Below, one piece after another: positions 19,991 to 28,422 of a stretch of 64,000 nt of DNA. The position numbers were made by a program, and so were the translations under genes. The notes beneath the pieces were generated by a model. It was not told the DNA's origin. It ran no database searches and worked only from the letters and a program-made list of their open reading frames with translations. The DNA is from Dehalococcoidia bacterium (lineage in GTDB: Bacteria; Chloroflexota; Dehalococcoidia; SpSt-223). Location: contig BPIC01000006.1 of the NCBI GenBank assembly GCA_026003895.1, positions 62,001 through 126,000 on the forward strand. The letters are read 5' to 3'. Positions within the stretch are counted from its first letter, which is position 1. Each line of letters opens with the position of its first letter.

Positions 19991-20527
19991 TCACGCTTGT
20001 CGCCGGAGTACGGCGCGGATCAACAAGAAGGCGCCGACGGCGATCAGGACCACCGGCCAGCCATACTGCCAAACCCAAGCGACGGTCTCGCCGCCGAGGC
20101 TGAGCACCCCAGCGAGCGCGATGAAGAAGGCGGGGATGAGGGGCCACCACGCGCCCTGCGGCGGCTGTATCCCGAAGGCGAGCCCGATCACCCAGATCAG
20201 CGCGAAGCCTGCTGCGAGGGCGAACAGAAAAAGCGCCCCCGAAACCGGCTCGCTAGAAGTGGCCGCCAGCAGAATACCGACCCCGACGCCAGAGACGATC
20301 CCGCCCGGGATCAAGAGACCGTAGTTTCGGGTGAGGAGAGCCGCCGTCAACAAGCCGAGCCCGACCAGAAGGACGATGAATTGACTGGCGTTGGGGATGA
20401 CTTGGGCGACGAGAAAAAGGCCGCCGACAACGATCAGGATCGCGCCGGTGACCCACTCCGGCCGGAGTCCGTCTCGCCGCGACGGCCCATCGGGGAGCGA
20501 AGGGGTCGGGGGGTCAGAAGTTGTCAT
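19991..20527 (-). CDS. Polytopic membrane protein with LiaF-like TM region, unknown function
   Basis: 178 residues from the ATG at 20527, which has GGAGG nine bases upstream. The N-terminal 30 residues are polar and Pro-rich. Then come about five hydrophobic segments (for example AILIVVGGLFLVAQVIP and FLFALAAGFALIWVIGLAF). The Gly-rich paired helices resemble DUF5668/LiaI-LiaF-type membrane regions, but no cytoplasmic domain is present. Function unknown. It is convergent with the solute-binding protein gene and divergent from the SOS-controlled gene. Confidence 0.72.
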   Translation of the reverse strand: MTTSDPPTPSLPDGPSRRDGLRPEWVTGAILIVVGGLFLVAQVIPNASQFIVLLVGLGLLTAALLTRNYGLLIPGGIVSGVGVGILLAATSSEPVSGALFLFALAAGFALIWVIGLAFGIQPPQGAWWPLIPAFFIALAGVLSLGGETVAWVWQYGWPVVLIAVGAFLLIRAVLRRQA

Positions 20528-20742
20528 CTCGCACCTCCGCTGAGCCAGCCTGCGGGGGCACACTCAGCCGGCTCCTAGAATACTCCCTGCGCATCCTTGT
20601 GTTCCGCGCCGTCTTGACGAGCGATGGCGAGACTATCGGTACGCGCTTCCTGAGCGCATTGGCCTCCCGCGCTCGCGTGCCGCTCGCCGGTCGGCCTGCT
20701 TCACCTCGCGAGGTTGCTGCCCCGCGAAGCCGGTGCGCCGGC

Positions 20743-20771
20743 TTGACAGCAAGCAGCCGTGCGCGTATCGT
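20743..20771 (+). promoter_or_regulatory. Promoter of the ImuB-like gene
   Basis: TTGACA, 17 bases, TATCGT. Transcription would begin near 20778, inside the LexA-type palindrome, the right geometry for repression. Confidence 0.65.
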
Positions 20772-20775
20772 CATG

Positions 20776-20789
20776 AGAACATATGTTCT
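20776..20789. promoter_or_regulatory. LexA (SOS) box
   Basis: A perfect palindrome AGAACATATGTTCT matching the Gram-positive-type LexA consensus (GAAC-N4-GTTC). It lies immediately after the -10 of the following gene and 17 bases before its ATG. It predicts DNA-damage induction of the ImuB-like gene. Confidence 0.75.
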
Positions 20790-20806
20790 ATTCAGCGAGG
20801 TGAAGG

Positions 20807-22024
20807 ATGGGCCAGTGGACACCGTCGCGGCTAGCCTTCCTACAGATCGACGATTTTCCCGTCGCCGTCGAGCGGCGTGACCGGCCGGAGCTCGCGCGGC
20901 TGCCGCTCGCGGTCGGCGGCGCAGCGGAAGACCGCAAGGAGGTACTCGCCGCTTCCACCGAGGCGCGCGCCGCCGGCATTCGGGTGGGGATGCCGCTGCG
21001 CAGCGCACTGGCGCGCTGTCCCACGCTGGTTGTCGTGCAGGCGCGCCACGCTCGCTACCATGAAGTAGCAGATGCCTTGCTGCGGGCGCTCGCCGAGGTC
21101 AGCCCGCTCGTCGAGCCAGCCGAGTTGGGCAGCGCTTGGCTAGGGCTGGATGGCTTGGCAGCGATCTACGGTGACGAACGGGCGATCGCCCAAGCCGCCG
21201 CTGCAGCCTGCCAAGCAGCGACCAGCCTGGCACCACGGATCGGCGTGGCAACCGGCAAATTCACCGCGCGGGTCGCCGCGCTGCTCGCCGCGCCCGGCCA
21301 TCCTCGGCTGGTCGCTCCGGGCGGCGGCGCGGCGCTGCTCGCCGATCTCCCGGTCGGCTACCTGCCGATCCCGCCTGAGACACACCGCCGGCTGATCCTC
21401 TTCGGCTTGCGAACGATCGGCGCTGTGGCGGCGCTGCCACTGGGAGCACTACAAGCCCAATTCGGTCCGCTGGGGGCGCGGATCTGGCGGCTGGCGCATG
21501 GTGAGGACGACGAGCCACTGCAGCCGCGCGATATCCCGGTCGAGTTCGCCGACCAGTTCGTCTTCGAACAGCCGGCGGTGACGATCGATCTGCTCACCCT
21601 CGCCGCCCGTCACCTGCTCGGCCGGATGGTGAACAGCCCACGCTTCGGCTTCCGCGCGGCACGCGGACTGCTCTTCCGCGCCCACCTCGAGAACGGCCAG
21701 ACCTGGGAGCGGCGGCTTACCTTTCGCGAGCCGGTGAACGACCCAGCGCGGATGCTGACCGCGCTTTCCGGCAAACTGGCGGCGTTCGTCCCCGAGTCGG
21801 CTGTGGAGGCGGTAACGATCGTCCTGACCGGACTGTGTCCCGAAGGCGGCGCCCAGGGGCAGCTGCCGCTCACTGGCCGAATGAATCAAGTCGATCGCGT
21901 CAAAGAGGCGATCGGCCAACTGAAAGAGCGCTACACACGTTCGCCAATCTTTCGCATCGTCGAGGTGGAGCCGTGGTCGCGGATCCCAGAGCGTCGGCTG
22001 GCGCTGATCGACTACGACCCCTAA
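20807..22024 (+). CDS. ImuB-like Y-family DNA polymerase homologue lacking catalytic residues
   Basis: 405 residues with the Y-family layout: palm/fingers (LQIDDFPVAVERRDRPEL and PLAVGG), thumb and little finger. Aligned to DinB (HVDMDCFFAAVE), the first catalytic Asp is Gln13. In the second motif (SLDEAYLD in DinB) the text is ELGSAWLG, so the Asp-Glu pair becomes Gly108-Ser109. All three metal ligands are absent, as in ImuB, the non-catalytic mutasome subunit that couples DnaE2 to the beta clamp. The ATG has GAGGTGAAGG upstream and a LexA box overlaps the promoter. No imuA or dnaE2 lies beside it; a small DUF6504-like gene follows. Confidence 0.82.
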   Translation: MGQWTPSRLAFLQIDDFPVAVERRDRPELARLPLAVGGAAEDRKEVLAASTEARAAGIRVGMPLRSALARCPTLVVVQARHARYHEVADALLRALAEVSPLVEPAELGSAWLGLDGLAAIYGDERAIAQAAAAACQAATSLAPRIGVATGKFTARVAALLAAPGHPRLVAPGGGAALLADLPVGYLPIPPETHRRLILFGLRTIGAVAALPLGALQAQFGPLGARIWRLAHGEDDEPLQPRDIPVEFADQFVFEQPAVTIDLLTLAARHLLGRMVNSPRFGFRAARGLLFRAHLENGQTWERRLTFREPVNDPARMLTALSGKLAAFVPESAVEAVTIVLTGLCPEGGAQGQLPLTGRMNQVDRVKEAIGQLKERYTRSPIFRIVEVEPWSRIPERRLALIDYDP

Positions 22025-22041
22025 ACGCGCCGCGGCCGATC

Positions 22042-22347
22042 GTGGTCACCGCGCGCGACGGCGAGCCGCTAGCGGTGACGTTGCGCGGCACACGGCGGCG
22101 CGTCCTCGGCATTCAAGACCGCTGGCGCATCGACGACGAGTGGTGGCGGCAGCCGATCGCGCGGATGTACTTTGTGCTGGCGATCGAGGGCGACCAGCTC
22201 GTGACGATCTTCCACGACCTGATCGCCGATAGCTGGTTTCTGCAACATGCCGGCGCTCCGAAAGCCGTCTCTATGCCGCTGCCCTTGATCGTCCCACGCC
22301 GGCCGGCGGCGCGCCCCGCCCAAGCCGACGATGACGCCGTCGCCTAA
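22042..22347 (+). CDS. DUF6504-like small protein downstream of the ImuB-like gene
   Basis: About 101 residues. Core: EPLAVTLRGTRRRVLGIQD, RWRIDDEWWRQPIARMYF, LVTIFHDLIADSWFLQ. The Trp-rich WRIDxEWWRxPIxRxYF block resembles the family found next to Y-family polymerase genes in actinobacteria, which suggests an accessory role in translesion synthesis. The frame is open upstream into the ImuB-like gene. I chose the GTG at 22042; a GTG near 21972 would overlap the preceding gene by about 50 bases. The stop overlaps the convergent VOC stop by three bases. Confidence 0.65.
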   Translation: MVTARDGEPLAVTLRGTRRRVLGIQDRWRIDDEWWRQPIARMYFVLAIEGDQLVTIFHDLIADSWFLQHAGAPKAVSMPLPLIVPRRPAARPAQADDDAVA

Positions 22348-23181
22348 GCGCCCGCCCCGTTCACCAGCCGGAGGAGCGCTCCGGTCGGGTTGTCACGATC
22401 GAGAGCGACAACGCCCTCGCGTTCGCCAGGCAGGACGGTCAGTCCCATCGCCCGCGCCCACGCCACCGTCTCCTCGAACGCCGTCAGCTCGAAGGTGATC
22501 GATTGCAGTCCGCCGCCCGCTGCCGGCGCGATTGCCGCATCACCGACCGGCGAGACGATCTCGAGGATCGTCCCGCCTACCCGGAGCGGTCGGAGAATCG
22601 CCGAGCCGCGCCCCTCCGGCGGGCCAGCTTCGCCGCCGAGCGTCTCTTGAAAGAAGGCGAGCGCCGCCCCACCATCGGCGGCGGCGATGGTGCTCGCTGC
22701 AAGCCGGCCTCGGTGTGGCCGCGGCGGGGGGAAGGTCCTGCCAATCGGGCGCGTTGCGCTTGCGTTCGCGCTGCTCGTCTGCCAGCGGCCGGAACTGGAG
22801 CAGCACCCCGAAACTGGCCGAAGGGCGGATAAAGGCGTTGGTGGCTGCGCCGTCCGCGTCACGTTCGACGCCGGTGAGCGGGATGCCGCGCACCGTCAGC
22901 CGCTCGAGAAAGCGGTCTAGATCTGCGACGTACCAAGTCAGGTGATGCAAGCCGGGGCCTCGCTTCGCGAGGTAGGGATGCAAGAAGCTCGCAGGCGACG
23001 TCGGCTCGATGATCTCGAGCACCGCCCCGCCGATGTCGATCTGGACGCCGCGAAAGCCTTGCTCCGTCTGGGGGCTGCGCTGCTGAACAATCACCCGGCC
23101 GCCAACGAAATCGAGCACAAAGTCGCGAACGGGGTCACGCTGGGGCGCCGCCAGCGCCACGTGGTCAAAATGGATCTCCAC
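22344..23181 (-). CDS. Two-domain VOC (glyoxalase/dioxygenase superfamily) protein, frameshifted
   Basis: About 278 residues when read through one frameshift. The N-terminal VOC domain (IHFDHVALAAP, HHLTWYVADLDRFLERL) has the His residues expected of metal ligands. The C-terminal domain (GGAALAFFQETLGG, LQSITFELTAFEETVAWARA) lies in the next frame. The shift is at the G6 tract 22726-22731; removing one base joins the domains through QDLPPPRPHRGRLAAS. The GTG at 23181 has GGAGG four bases upstream; an ATG at 23199 is the alternative. The reaction (isomerase, lyase or dioxygenase) cannot be told. It lies just downstream of the CDF-like gene on the same strand. Confidence 0.68.
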
Positions 23182-23232
23182 CAGTCCTCCGCCGGGCATT
23201 GTGCCCCAGCCCACCGCCGCGCGGCGAGCCAC

Positions 23233-23856
23233 TCAGCAGCAGAGGTCGCCGCTTCGCCACGCTTCCCAGCCTTCGCGCACCGCGATCGCCGCCACCCCCA
23301 CCCCAGCGAGGGGGTCCATCCACCACCAGCCGGCGAGCGCATTCGCGCCGAGTCCGACGAGGACGACCGCCGAGACGTAGGTACAGAGCTGCGTTTGGGC
23401 GCTATCGGCCCGAAGCGACACCGACCCCAACGCGGCCGCCACACGCCGCTTGGCCCAAGCGAGCAGCGGCATCACCACGAGCGAAAGCGTCACCAGCACC
23501 AGCCCCGGGAGCGACTGCTCCGGCTCAAGCCCGACACCTAGCAGCCGAGCCGCCGAATCGGCCACGAGGTAGGCGGCAAGGGCGAAAAACGAAAGCGCGA
23601 TCAACCGAACGGCACGCCGCTCGATGCGCTCGGTCATCTCACCCGCGGGATGAGCGAGGAGCCAGACAATCACGAGCGCACTGCTCACCTCGATCACCGA
23701 CTCCAACCCGAAGCCGACGAGAGCGATCGAGGAGGCAACAACCCCGCTCACAAGGGCCACGATGGCCTCGAGCGCGTTCCAGCCGATCGTCGCTGCCGTC
23801 AGCCACCACGCGATCCGCCGAAGCCTCGGCGCGGCGACGTCCGGCTGGCCGATCAC
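23233..23856 (-). CDS. CDF-like cation exporter, short form
   Basis: 207 residues with six hydrophobic segments and no cytoplasmic C-terminal domain, which full CDF proteins have. Seen: SIALVGFGLESVIEVSSALV in the TM2 region and LRADSAQTQLCTYVSAVVLV in the TM5 region. The usual HxxxD/DxxxD metal site is replaced by Glu residues and a Cys, so a softer metal than zinc is possible. The GTG at 23856 overlaps the stop of the ArsR gene (GTGA), giving a sensor-exporter operon. Inferred role: efflux of the metal sensed by the CmtR-like regulator. Confidence 0.75.
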   Translation of the reverse strand: MIGQPDVAAPRLRRIAWWLTAATIGWNALEAIVALVSGVVASSIALVGFGLESVIEVSSALVIVWLLAHPAGEMTERIERRAVRLIALSFFALAAYLVADSAARLLGVGLEPEQSLPGLVLVTLSLVVMPLLAWAKRRVAAALGSVSLRADSAQTQLCTYVSAVVLVGLGANALAGWWWMDPLAGVGVAAIAVREGWEAWRSGDLCC

Positions 23857-24176
23857 GGTCCCATCACCGGATGGTCGCACGCCGCAACCCGCTCCGCGAC
23901 GGTGCCGATGAACCGGTCCGCCTCGGCGAGAAAGGCCGCAACACCGTCGGCAAGCGCATAGTGCACGGTGCGCCACTCCTGCCGCGCGACAACCAGCCCG
24001 CAGTCGCGCAAACACGCCAAATGCCGGCTGGCGTTGCTCGGCGTCATTCCAGCCGCCGCCGCGACCTCTCCCGCTGACCGCGAGCCATCGCGCAGCGCGT
24101 CGAGAATGGCCAACCGCCCCGGCTCAGCCAGTCCGCGGAAGAATCGGGCGCGCAATTCCACTGTCTGGCGTGTCAT
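23853..24176 (-). CDS. ArsR/SmtB-family metal sensor, CmtR-like
   Basis: A 107-residue winged-helix repressor. The recognition helix region reads SNASRHLACLRDCGLVVARQ. Cys55 and Cys59 of CLRDC match the Cys pair of mycobacterial CmtR (HLSCLRGCGLVV), and Cys100 in VAACDHP matches its third, C-terminal-tail ligand. CmtR binds Cd(II)/Pb(II) through these three Cys. The ELCVCDL motif of classical ArsR/CadC is absent. It probably represses its own operon with the CDF-like exporter; a dyad overlaps its promoter and start codon. Confidence 0.82.
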   Translation of the reverse strand: MTRQTVELRARFFRGLAEPGRLAILDALRDGSRSAGEVAAAAGMTPSNASRHLACLRDCGLVVARQEWRTVHYALADGVAAFLAEADRFIGTVAERVAACDHPVMGP

Positions 24177-24196
24177 TTGAGTCACGACGCAAATGA
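24173..24196. promoter_or_regulatory. Candidate ArsR operator
   Basis: Perfect 7-bp arms TCATTTG (24173-24179) and CAAATGA (24190-24196) separated by 10 bases. The dyad spans the arsR ATG and a minus-strand -10-like TATCAT (24193-24198). This size and position suit autoregulation by an ArsR dimer. Confidence 0.5.
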
Positions 24197-24469
24197 TACC
24201 CGACGCGCCGAACAGGTCGCTGCCACGCCGCCCAAGTGGCGATTGCCACGTGCACGGACCTCCGATGCGTCGTCCGGCGTTGCCCGCGTCTCGACGCGGC
24301 GAGCGGCGCTCGCGATCGACGTCGTGGGCACGCACTGCACTGCCCCCGGCCACAGCGTTGCCACTCAGCCGAACGCCGCGTCCTTCGGCGAGCGACATCA
24401 ACCATGCTCGGCCCGTGGGCCGATCTGGCGCTGCTGGCACAGGTCCAGAACGCTGAACAGCCTGCCCGC

Positions 24470-25264
24470 TCAGCGGCCCGCCGGCGAAGCCGGCCGCTCA
24501 TCGTCTGCCAGCGAGCTCGGAAGGACGCCGCGCCGGACGAACTCCATGTCCCGAGTGTCAATCTCGGCGAAGAGGATTGGCGACGTATACGTGTGCTCGA
24601 TCGTCCAGCCGAGCCGCGGGTTGTGAAGGCGAATTGTGAACCGGCCGCCATACTCCAATTCGGAGGCAAGCGAGACCACCGTGCCGGACCAGAAAAGGTA
24701 CGGCCGCACGACGCGCCGGAGCTTTCGTTCCAGTCCAGCCACCATCTCCGGTGGCGACATGAACTCGCGCACCGACGCCCGCTGGTAGGGCTGCATCCGC
24801 CCGAAGGAATCGCTCACCTCGCTCGCGATCTCGGTCTCGTCCCACACCTCGGCAACGTCGCGCCAACGCCAAAACCGAGGCGCGACGATGCTCGGGCACA
24901 CTTGTTTCGACCAGGGAATGTCAATCGATTCCAGTTCACGATCCGTGTGATCGCTTCCGACCGAAACGTAGAGTTCGCCGTCGACGTCAACGTAGGTGAC
25001 AATCTCGACCTCACCGGAGGTCTTGGCGTACTGAACGGGCACCTCGTTGGCGCACGTGACAGCCCACGGGCTGAGCGGAAAGACAATTGGCGGCGTGCCC
25101 ACCCGGGGCTGCGGAACGCCTTCCTTCGCCACCTCATCGAGGTGCGCCTGCATCTTCGCCGCGTCCCGGATCGTGAAGCCGATGTTGTATGCCCGGGCGA
25201 CCGACAACTCGCGTGGCGTCTCGCCCTCCCGACCAACGATCGTTACGCGCAATGTCTCTGCCAT
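24470..25264 (-). CDS. DUF2848 family protein
   Basis: 264 residues from the ATG at 25264 (GAGGCAAAG upstream). The DUF2848 core is clear: VGSDHTDRELESIDIPWSKQ, then VCPSIVAPRFWRWRDVAEVWD, and later FWSGTVV with YGGRFTIRLHNP. The family belongs to the fumarylacetoacetate-hydrolase-like fold and has no established reaction that I know of. It stands alone, with no partner genes on either side. An in-frame ATG at 25327 would add 21 residues without a ribosome site. Confidence 0.82.
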   Translation of the reverse strand: MAETLRVTIVGREGETPRELSVARAYNIGFTIRDAAKMQAHLDEVAKEGVPQPRVGTPPIVFPLSPWAVTCANEVPVQYAKTSGEVEIVTYVDVDGELYVSVGSDHTDRELESIDIPWSKQVCPSIVAPRFWRWRDVAEVWDETEIASEVSDSFGRMQPYQRASVREFMSPPEMVAGLERKLRRVVRPYLFWSGTVVSLASELEYGGRFTIRLHNPRLGWTIEHTYTSPILFAEIDTRDMEFVRRGVLPSSLADDERPASPAGR

Positions 25265-25606
25265 CTTTGCCTCGTCTCGTCCAAATGCGATAGAGCAGGA
25301 TACATGCTCCCTGCGGCAACGCACCAAGCGGTCGCGAGTTGGTCGCTCAACGTCCGAACGAGAGTGACTCCGGCCAGCGCCCAGTCCGCCACGCCATTCG
25401 CATCAGGCCGCGCCACTCCCGAGGGAGGTGGGCAGGCCCGCTCGGGCGACGGCGGATCGGCCGCTGCGACAGAGCACCACGAGAGCACCTGACTCTCTCC
25501 TGACTCAGCAAGCGCTGGCCGAGGCGACGAGGCTCCCTTCCAGCGATTGACGGCTCAGCGATGCCTTGGTAGCGTGCCACCGACGACGGGCCGTGGAGAG
25601 ACGATC
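25265..25606. other. Divergent intergenic region
   Basis: 342 bases between the divergent DUF2848 and PPOX-fold genes. No gene-like frame is supported. A minus-strand TATCCT/CTATCG stretch around 25285-25300 may be the DUF2848 promoter. GGAGAG before 25607 is the ribosome site of the next gene. Confidence 0.35.
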
Positions 25607-26089
25607 ATGGCGAGAGTACTACCGCGAATCGCATTGACCGCCGAGGAAGAGGCCGACGTGCGCGCCCGAGTGCTCCAGTTTTTCGAGCGCTTTCGGTCGC
25701 CGAAGATTGTCATCACGACCGGACTAGACGACAGGCCGCGCTTCCGGCTTATGGGCGTCCGGATGGCCGGCTTCACGCCGTACCTCGTCAGCATCAAACC
25801 GTCCACCAAGCTTCAGGAATTGCAGCGCATCCCTGAGGTGACCGTGCTGTGGTACCAAGACGACGCCGACGATGACAACAGCGATCAACCGCTTCGGCTG
25901 GTGGCGATCACTGGAACCGCCGAGCTCGTGTTGTCGGCAGAGGGAATTCGGGCCTTTCCCGGCCCCGACCAAGCGATGAGCGACGAGGAGCTCGCGCGGA
26001 CGCGCCTCGGTGTAATCGTCCACCCAACCAAGATTCGCGTCGAGGGGTTCCGCCCGGGGCCGCGCTACCCAATCTTCCTCAAGCCATGA
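25607..26089 (+). CDS. Pyridoxamine 5'-phosphate oxidase-fold (split-barrel flavin) protein
   Basis: 160 residues from the ATG at 25607 (GTGGAGAG upstream). Text: KIVITTGLDDRPRFRLMGVR, SIKPSTKLQELQRIPEVTVLW, VAITGTAELVLS. This is the strand order of the PPOX/FMN-binding split barrel, with the Lys-Leu-x-x-L-x-x-x-P-x-V step that packs on the flavin phosphate. The substrate is unknown; members include F420- or FMN-dependent reductases and haem-binding proteins. It appears to be a single-gene unit. Confidence 0.75.
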   Translation: MARVLPRIALTAEEEADVRARVLQFFERFRSPKIVITTGLDDRPRFRLMGVRMAGFTPYLVSIKPSTKLQELQRIPEVTVLWYQDDADDDNSDQPLRLVAITGTAELVLSAEGIRAFPGPDQAMSDEELARTRLGVIVHPTKIRVEGFRPGPRYPIFLKP

Positions 26090-26452
26090 CCACGGCTCAT
26101 CGAACCGGCTCGCCATCCGCGAACTGTGTGCTCGGCGGCCGGCGCTCGAGCGGCTCGACGACCCTCCCTCCGGATTGGTGAGCGAGGCGATCGTCCGGCC
26201 GGCGAGGACCAAGTGATTGCGAACGAACGGTGCGTCTCACGTCCGGACATGGTCTCGCTCGCTCGGCGTGTCGACTCTGAGATCGTGGCGCGCCCACCGT
26301 CGCGAGGCCGGTCCCGCAGGAGGAATCCAGCTAAGGCGCGTGAGCCTCGTCCGACACTGCTCCATGATGCGACCGAGCGCCTCCGCCTCGTCATGGCCGG
26401 GCAGTGGCTCCCCTTCCGGCCCTCTGCTACCATCCCTTCGGGAGAGGCGCCC
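26090..26452. other. Intergenic region with an extended -10 element
   Basis: 363 bases without a supported gene. Near the right end is TGCTACCAT (26425-26433), an extended -10 about 20 bases before the next ATG, then GGGAGAGG as ribosome site. Confidence 0.4.
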
Positions 26453-26644
26453 ATGAGCTTCCTACGGAATTTCTACACCCGTCACCCGAACCTTGTGATG
26501 TGGCTGGTGCTCGCCGTCGGTATGGTGGCGATGCTGGTGTGGTCCGCGAAGGACGTGGGGCTGTTGCCATCCCAGATGGCCGCGCTGATTGTCAGCACGA
26601 TCGTCCTCGCCGGTCTGTGCGTCTGGATCATCAACTGGGAATAG
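26453..26644 (+). CDS. Small two-TM membrane protein
   Basis: 63 residues: a short basic N-terminus (FYTRHP), then two hydrophobic helices (NLVMWLVLAVGMVAMLVW and MAALIVSTIVLAGLCVWII) joined by a short loop. GGGAGAGG precedes the ATG and an extended -10 lies 20 bases upstream. Function unknown. It is followed by a cupredoxin lipoprotein on the same strand, which might suggest a respiratory or copper link, but only by position. Confidence 0.65.
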   Translation: MSFLRNFYTRHPNLVMWLVLAVGMVAMLVWSAKDVGLLPSQMAALIVSTIVLAGLCVWIINWE

Positions 26645-26727
26645 CGCACCCGGCGTTTGCCTCGGTCCATCCAAGGCGTTGCGAAGGGTCGCGGTCGCCT
26701 GCCCCACGGTGCGCGAGGATCCATTCC

Positions 26728-27126
26728 GTGAAGCGAGTACTTGGGCTGATTGCCGTTGCGCCCTTCGTGCTGTCCGCCTGTACGAGTGACGGGGAGCAGG
26801 CCGTCGACGTCGTCCCGACTCCCACCACGCGCTGCCTGCCGCCAGACTGCGTCGAAATCGTGATCGACGGTCTCGATTACGCGTTCAATCCGCCGACGAT
26901 CACGACCCGCGCCGGCGCCGCACGCGTTGTCCTCCGCAACCTCGGTCAGAAGGTGCACAATTTGAAGGTGCAAGGTGGCGCCGTCGAGGCGCGAACGCTG
27001 AATCTCGCGCCCGGCGCAACCGGCTTTCTCGATGTCACGCTCGAAGCCCGGCGCTACGACATATTCTGCACCATCACCGGCCATGCAGAGCGCGGGATGC
27101 GCGGTGTTCTCACCGTCACGCCTTGA
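26728..27126 (+). CDS. Cupredoxin (plastocyanin-like) lipoprotein
   Basis: 132 residues from a GTG with GAGGAT eight bases upstream. The signal peptide ends VLSAC (Cys18). The mature protein is a cupredoxin domain with a complete type 1 copper site: His77 in KVHNLKV, then Cys114, His119 and Met124 in FCTITGHAERGM. It should be a membrane-anchored blue-copper electron carrier on the outer face of the membrane. No oxidase or nitrite-reductase genes are adjacent, so its partner is unknown. Confidence 0.85.
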   Translation: MKRVLGLIAVAPFVLSACTSDGEQAVDVVPTPTTRCLPPDCVEIVIDGLDYAFNPPTITTRAGAARVVLRNLGQKVHNLKVQGGAVEARTLNLAPGATGFLDVTLEARRYDIFCTITGHAERGMRGVLTVTP

Positions 27127-27259
27127 ACAGCCCAGATCTCGATTGACGCACGTCTTCGCCGCCAGACCGTCACCCTGATACGATCCGTGCTGTCACGGCG
27201 GCTTCGGCTTGCTGCAGGTGCACGAGCAACTCTCCGTTGGAGAGCATGGTGAGGAAGGG

Positions 27260-28150
27260 ATGATTTATGAAGGCGGCGCAGTGGATGTCTGGTGCAGCCC
27301 GTTCACGCCGCCCCTCATGCAGAAAATCTTTCGGGACGCCCCCGAACTCGCGGAGGAAATCGACCGGTACCACTTGCAGGACAACGTTCGGGGCTGGAGC
27401 GTGCCGGAATTCGTGGCCATGATGGACGAGGCCAACGTCTTAGTCGCCGGCATTCCGGCCTATCAGATCTGGTCCTTCGAACGGCGCGAGCAGTTGGTCG
27501 ATATCCGCCCCGAGGAGGTCGCCGATCTGGTTCGGCAAGCGCCCGACCGGCTCTACGGCTACTACGGCATCAACCCCTACAAACGGATGGCCGGCGTCCG
27601 CGAGCTGGAATGGGCGGTGCGGGAGCTCGGGTTCCGAGGCGCACATTTGCTCGTCTACGGCTTCGACATGCCGATCAATCACCGCGACCTCTACCCCTAC
27701 TACGCCAAGTGCGTCGAGCTCGACGTGCCCGTGGTCATCCAGGTTTGCCACTGTGCCCAGACCATGCCGAGCGCCCACGCCCGACCGATTTTGCTCGACG
27801 ACATCGCGCTCTACTTCCCGACGCTCAAGATTGTGGGCGGCCACACGGGCTGGCCGTGGACGAGCGAGTTGATCGCGATGGCTTGGAAGCACAAGAACGT
27901 CTATCTCTCGGCGTCGGGGTTTGCGCCGCGGATGTGGAGCGCCGAGCTGGACACCTTTATCAACTTCCAAGGCCGTGGGAAATGCATGTGGGGGGCGGAT
28001 CTGCCGATCCTGACCTATCAGGCGAGCGAGCGCCAGCTTGCCCAGAAGCAATTCCGCGATGATGCCCGCCGGCTCCTCTTCCGAGACACCGCCGATGCGG
28101 TCTTCAAGCTCGGGCTCGCCGAGCGCCTGTCGCGGGAAACCAATGTTTGA
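27260..28150 (+). CDS. Amidohydrolase family 2 (ACMS decarboxylase-like TIM barrel)
   Basis: 296 residues from an ATG with GAGGAAGGG just upstream; an in-frame ATG at 27209 is less likely. Seen: GYYGINPYKRMAGVRELEWA, LVYGFDMPINHRDLYPYYAKC, VVIQVCHCA, IVGGHTGWPWTSELIAMAWK, and the final strand CMWGADLPILTY with the conserved Asp. The N-terminal metal motif is WCSPFTP rather than the usual HxH, so metal binding may be altered. Related enzymes are decarboxylases or hydrolases of aromatic and lactone acids. The substrate cannot be told. Confidence 0.78.
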   Translation: MIYEGGAVDVWCSPFTPPLMQKIFRDAPELAEEIDRYHLQDNVRGWSVPEFVAMMDEANVLVAGIPAYQIWSFERREQLVDIRPEEVADLVRQAPDRLYGYYGINPYKRMAGVRELEWAVRELGFRGAHLLVYGFDMPINHRDLYPYYAKCVELDVPVVIQVCHCAQTMPSAHARPILLDDIALYFPTLKIVGGHTGWPWTSELIAMAWKHKNVYLSASGFAPRMWSAELDTFINFQGRGKCMWGADLPILTYQASERQLAQKQFRDDARRLLFRDTADAVFKLGLAERLSRETNV

Positions 28151-28216
28151 CCGATCCTGCAGCGCGTGGTAAGGTTGTCTAATCGGTGCAACCCGATAGT
28201 CTCTGGGAGCGCGTAC

Positions 28217-28354
28217 ATGGGCGAACAAGCATGGGTGTGGGTATTGGCAGCAGGGCTGGCGATCCTTCTCCCCTTCCTTGTCAAGGGGAACAGGTCTGAA
28301 GCCGACGCCTCGCCCGTCGAAGTGCCCGCCGACGACGAACCGCGCCGGCGCTAA
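28217..28354 (+). CDS. Small single-TM membrane protein
   Basis: 45 residues from an ATG with GGGAGCG upstream: one hydrophobic helix (AWVWVLAAGLAILLPFLV), then a charged, Pro-rich tail ending RRR. It follows the amidohydrolase gene by 66 bases. I do not recognise it; the size makes the call uncertain. Confidence 0.4.
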   Translation: MGEQAWVWVLAAGLAILLPFLVKGNRSEADASPVEVPADDEPRRR

Positions 28355-28422
28355 GCGGCCCGTTTTCGCGCTTTCCCTCGTCCGCGCACGTCTGCCAGAC
28401 TGGCGTCCGCACGACAACGCAT

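Noticed and set aside
26097..26452. Minus-strand open frames between the PPOX-fold and small membrane protein genes
   Set aside because: Arg/Ser/Pro-rich with no motif, no ribosome site and overlapping a likely promoter of the next gene.
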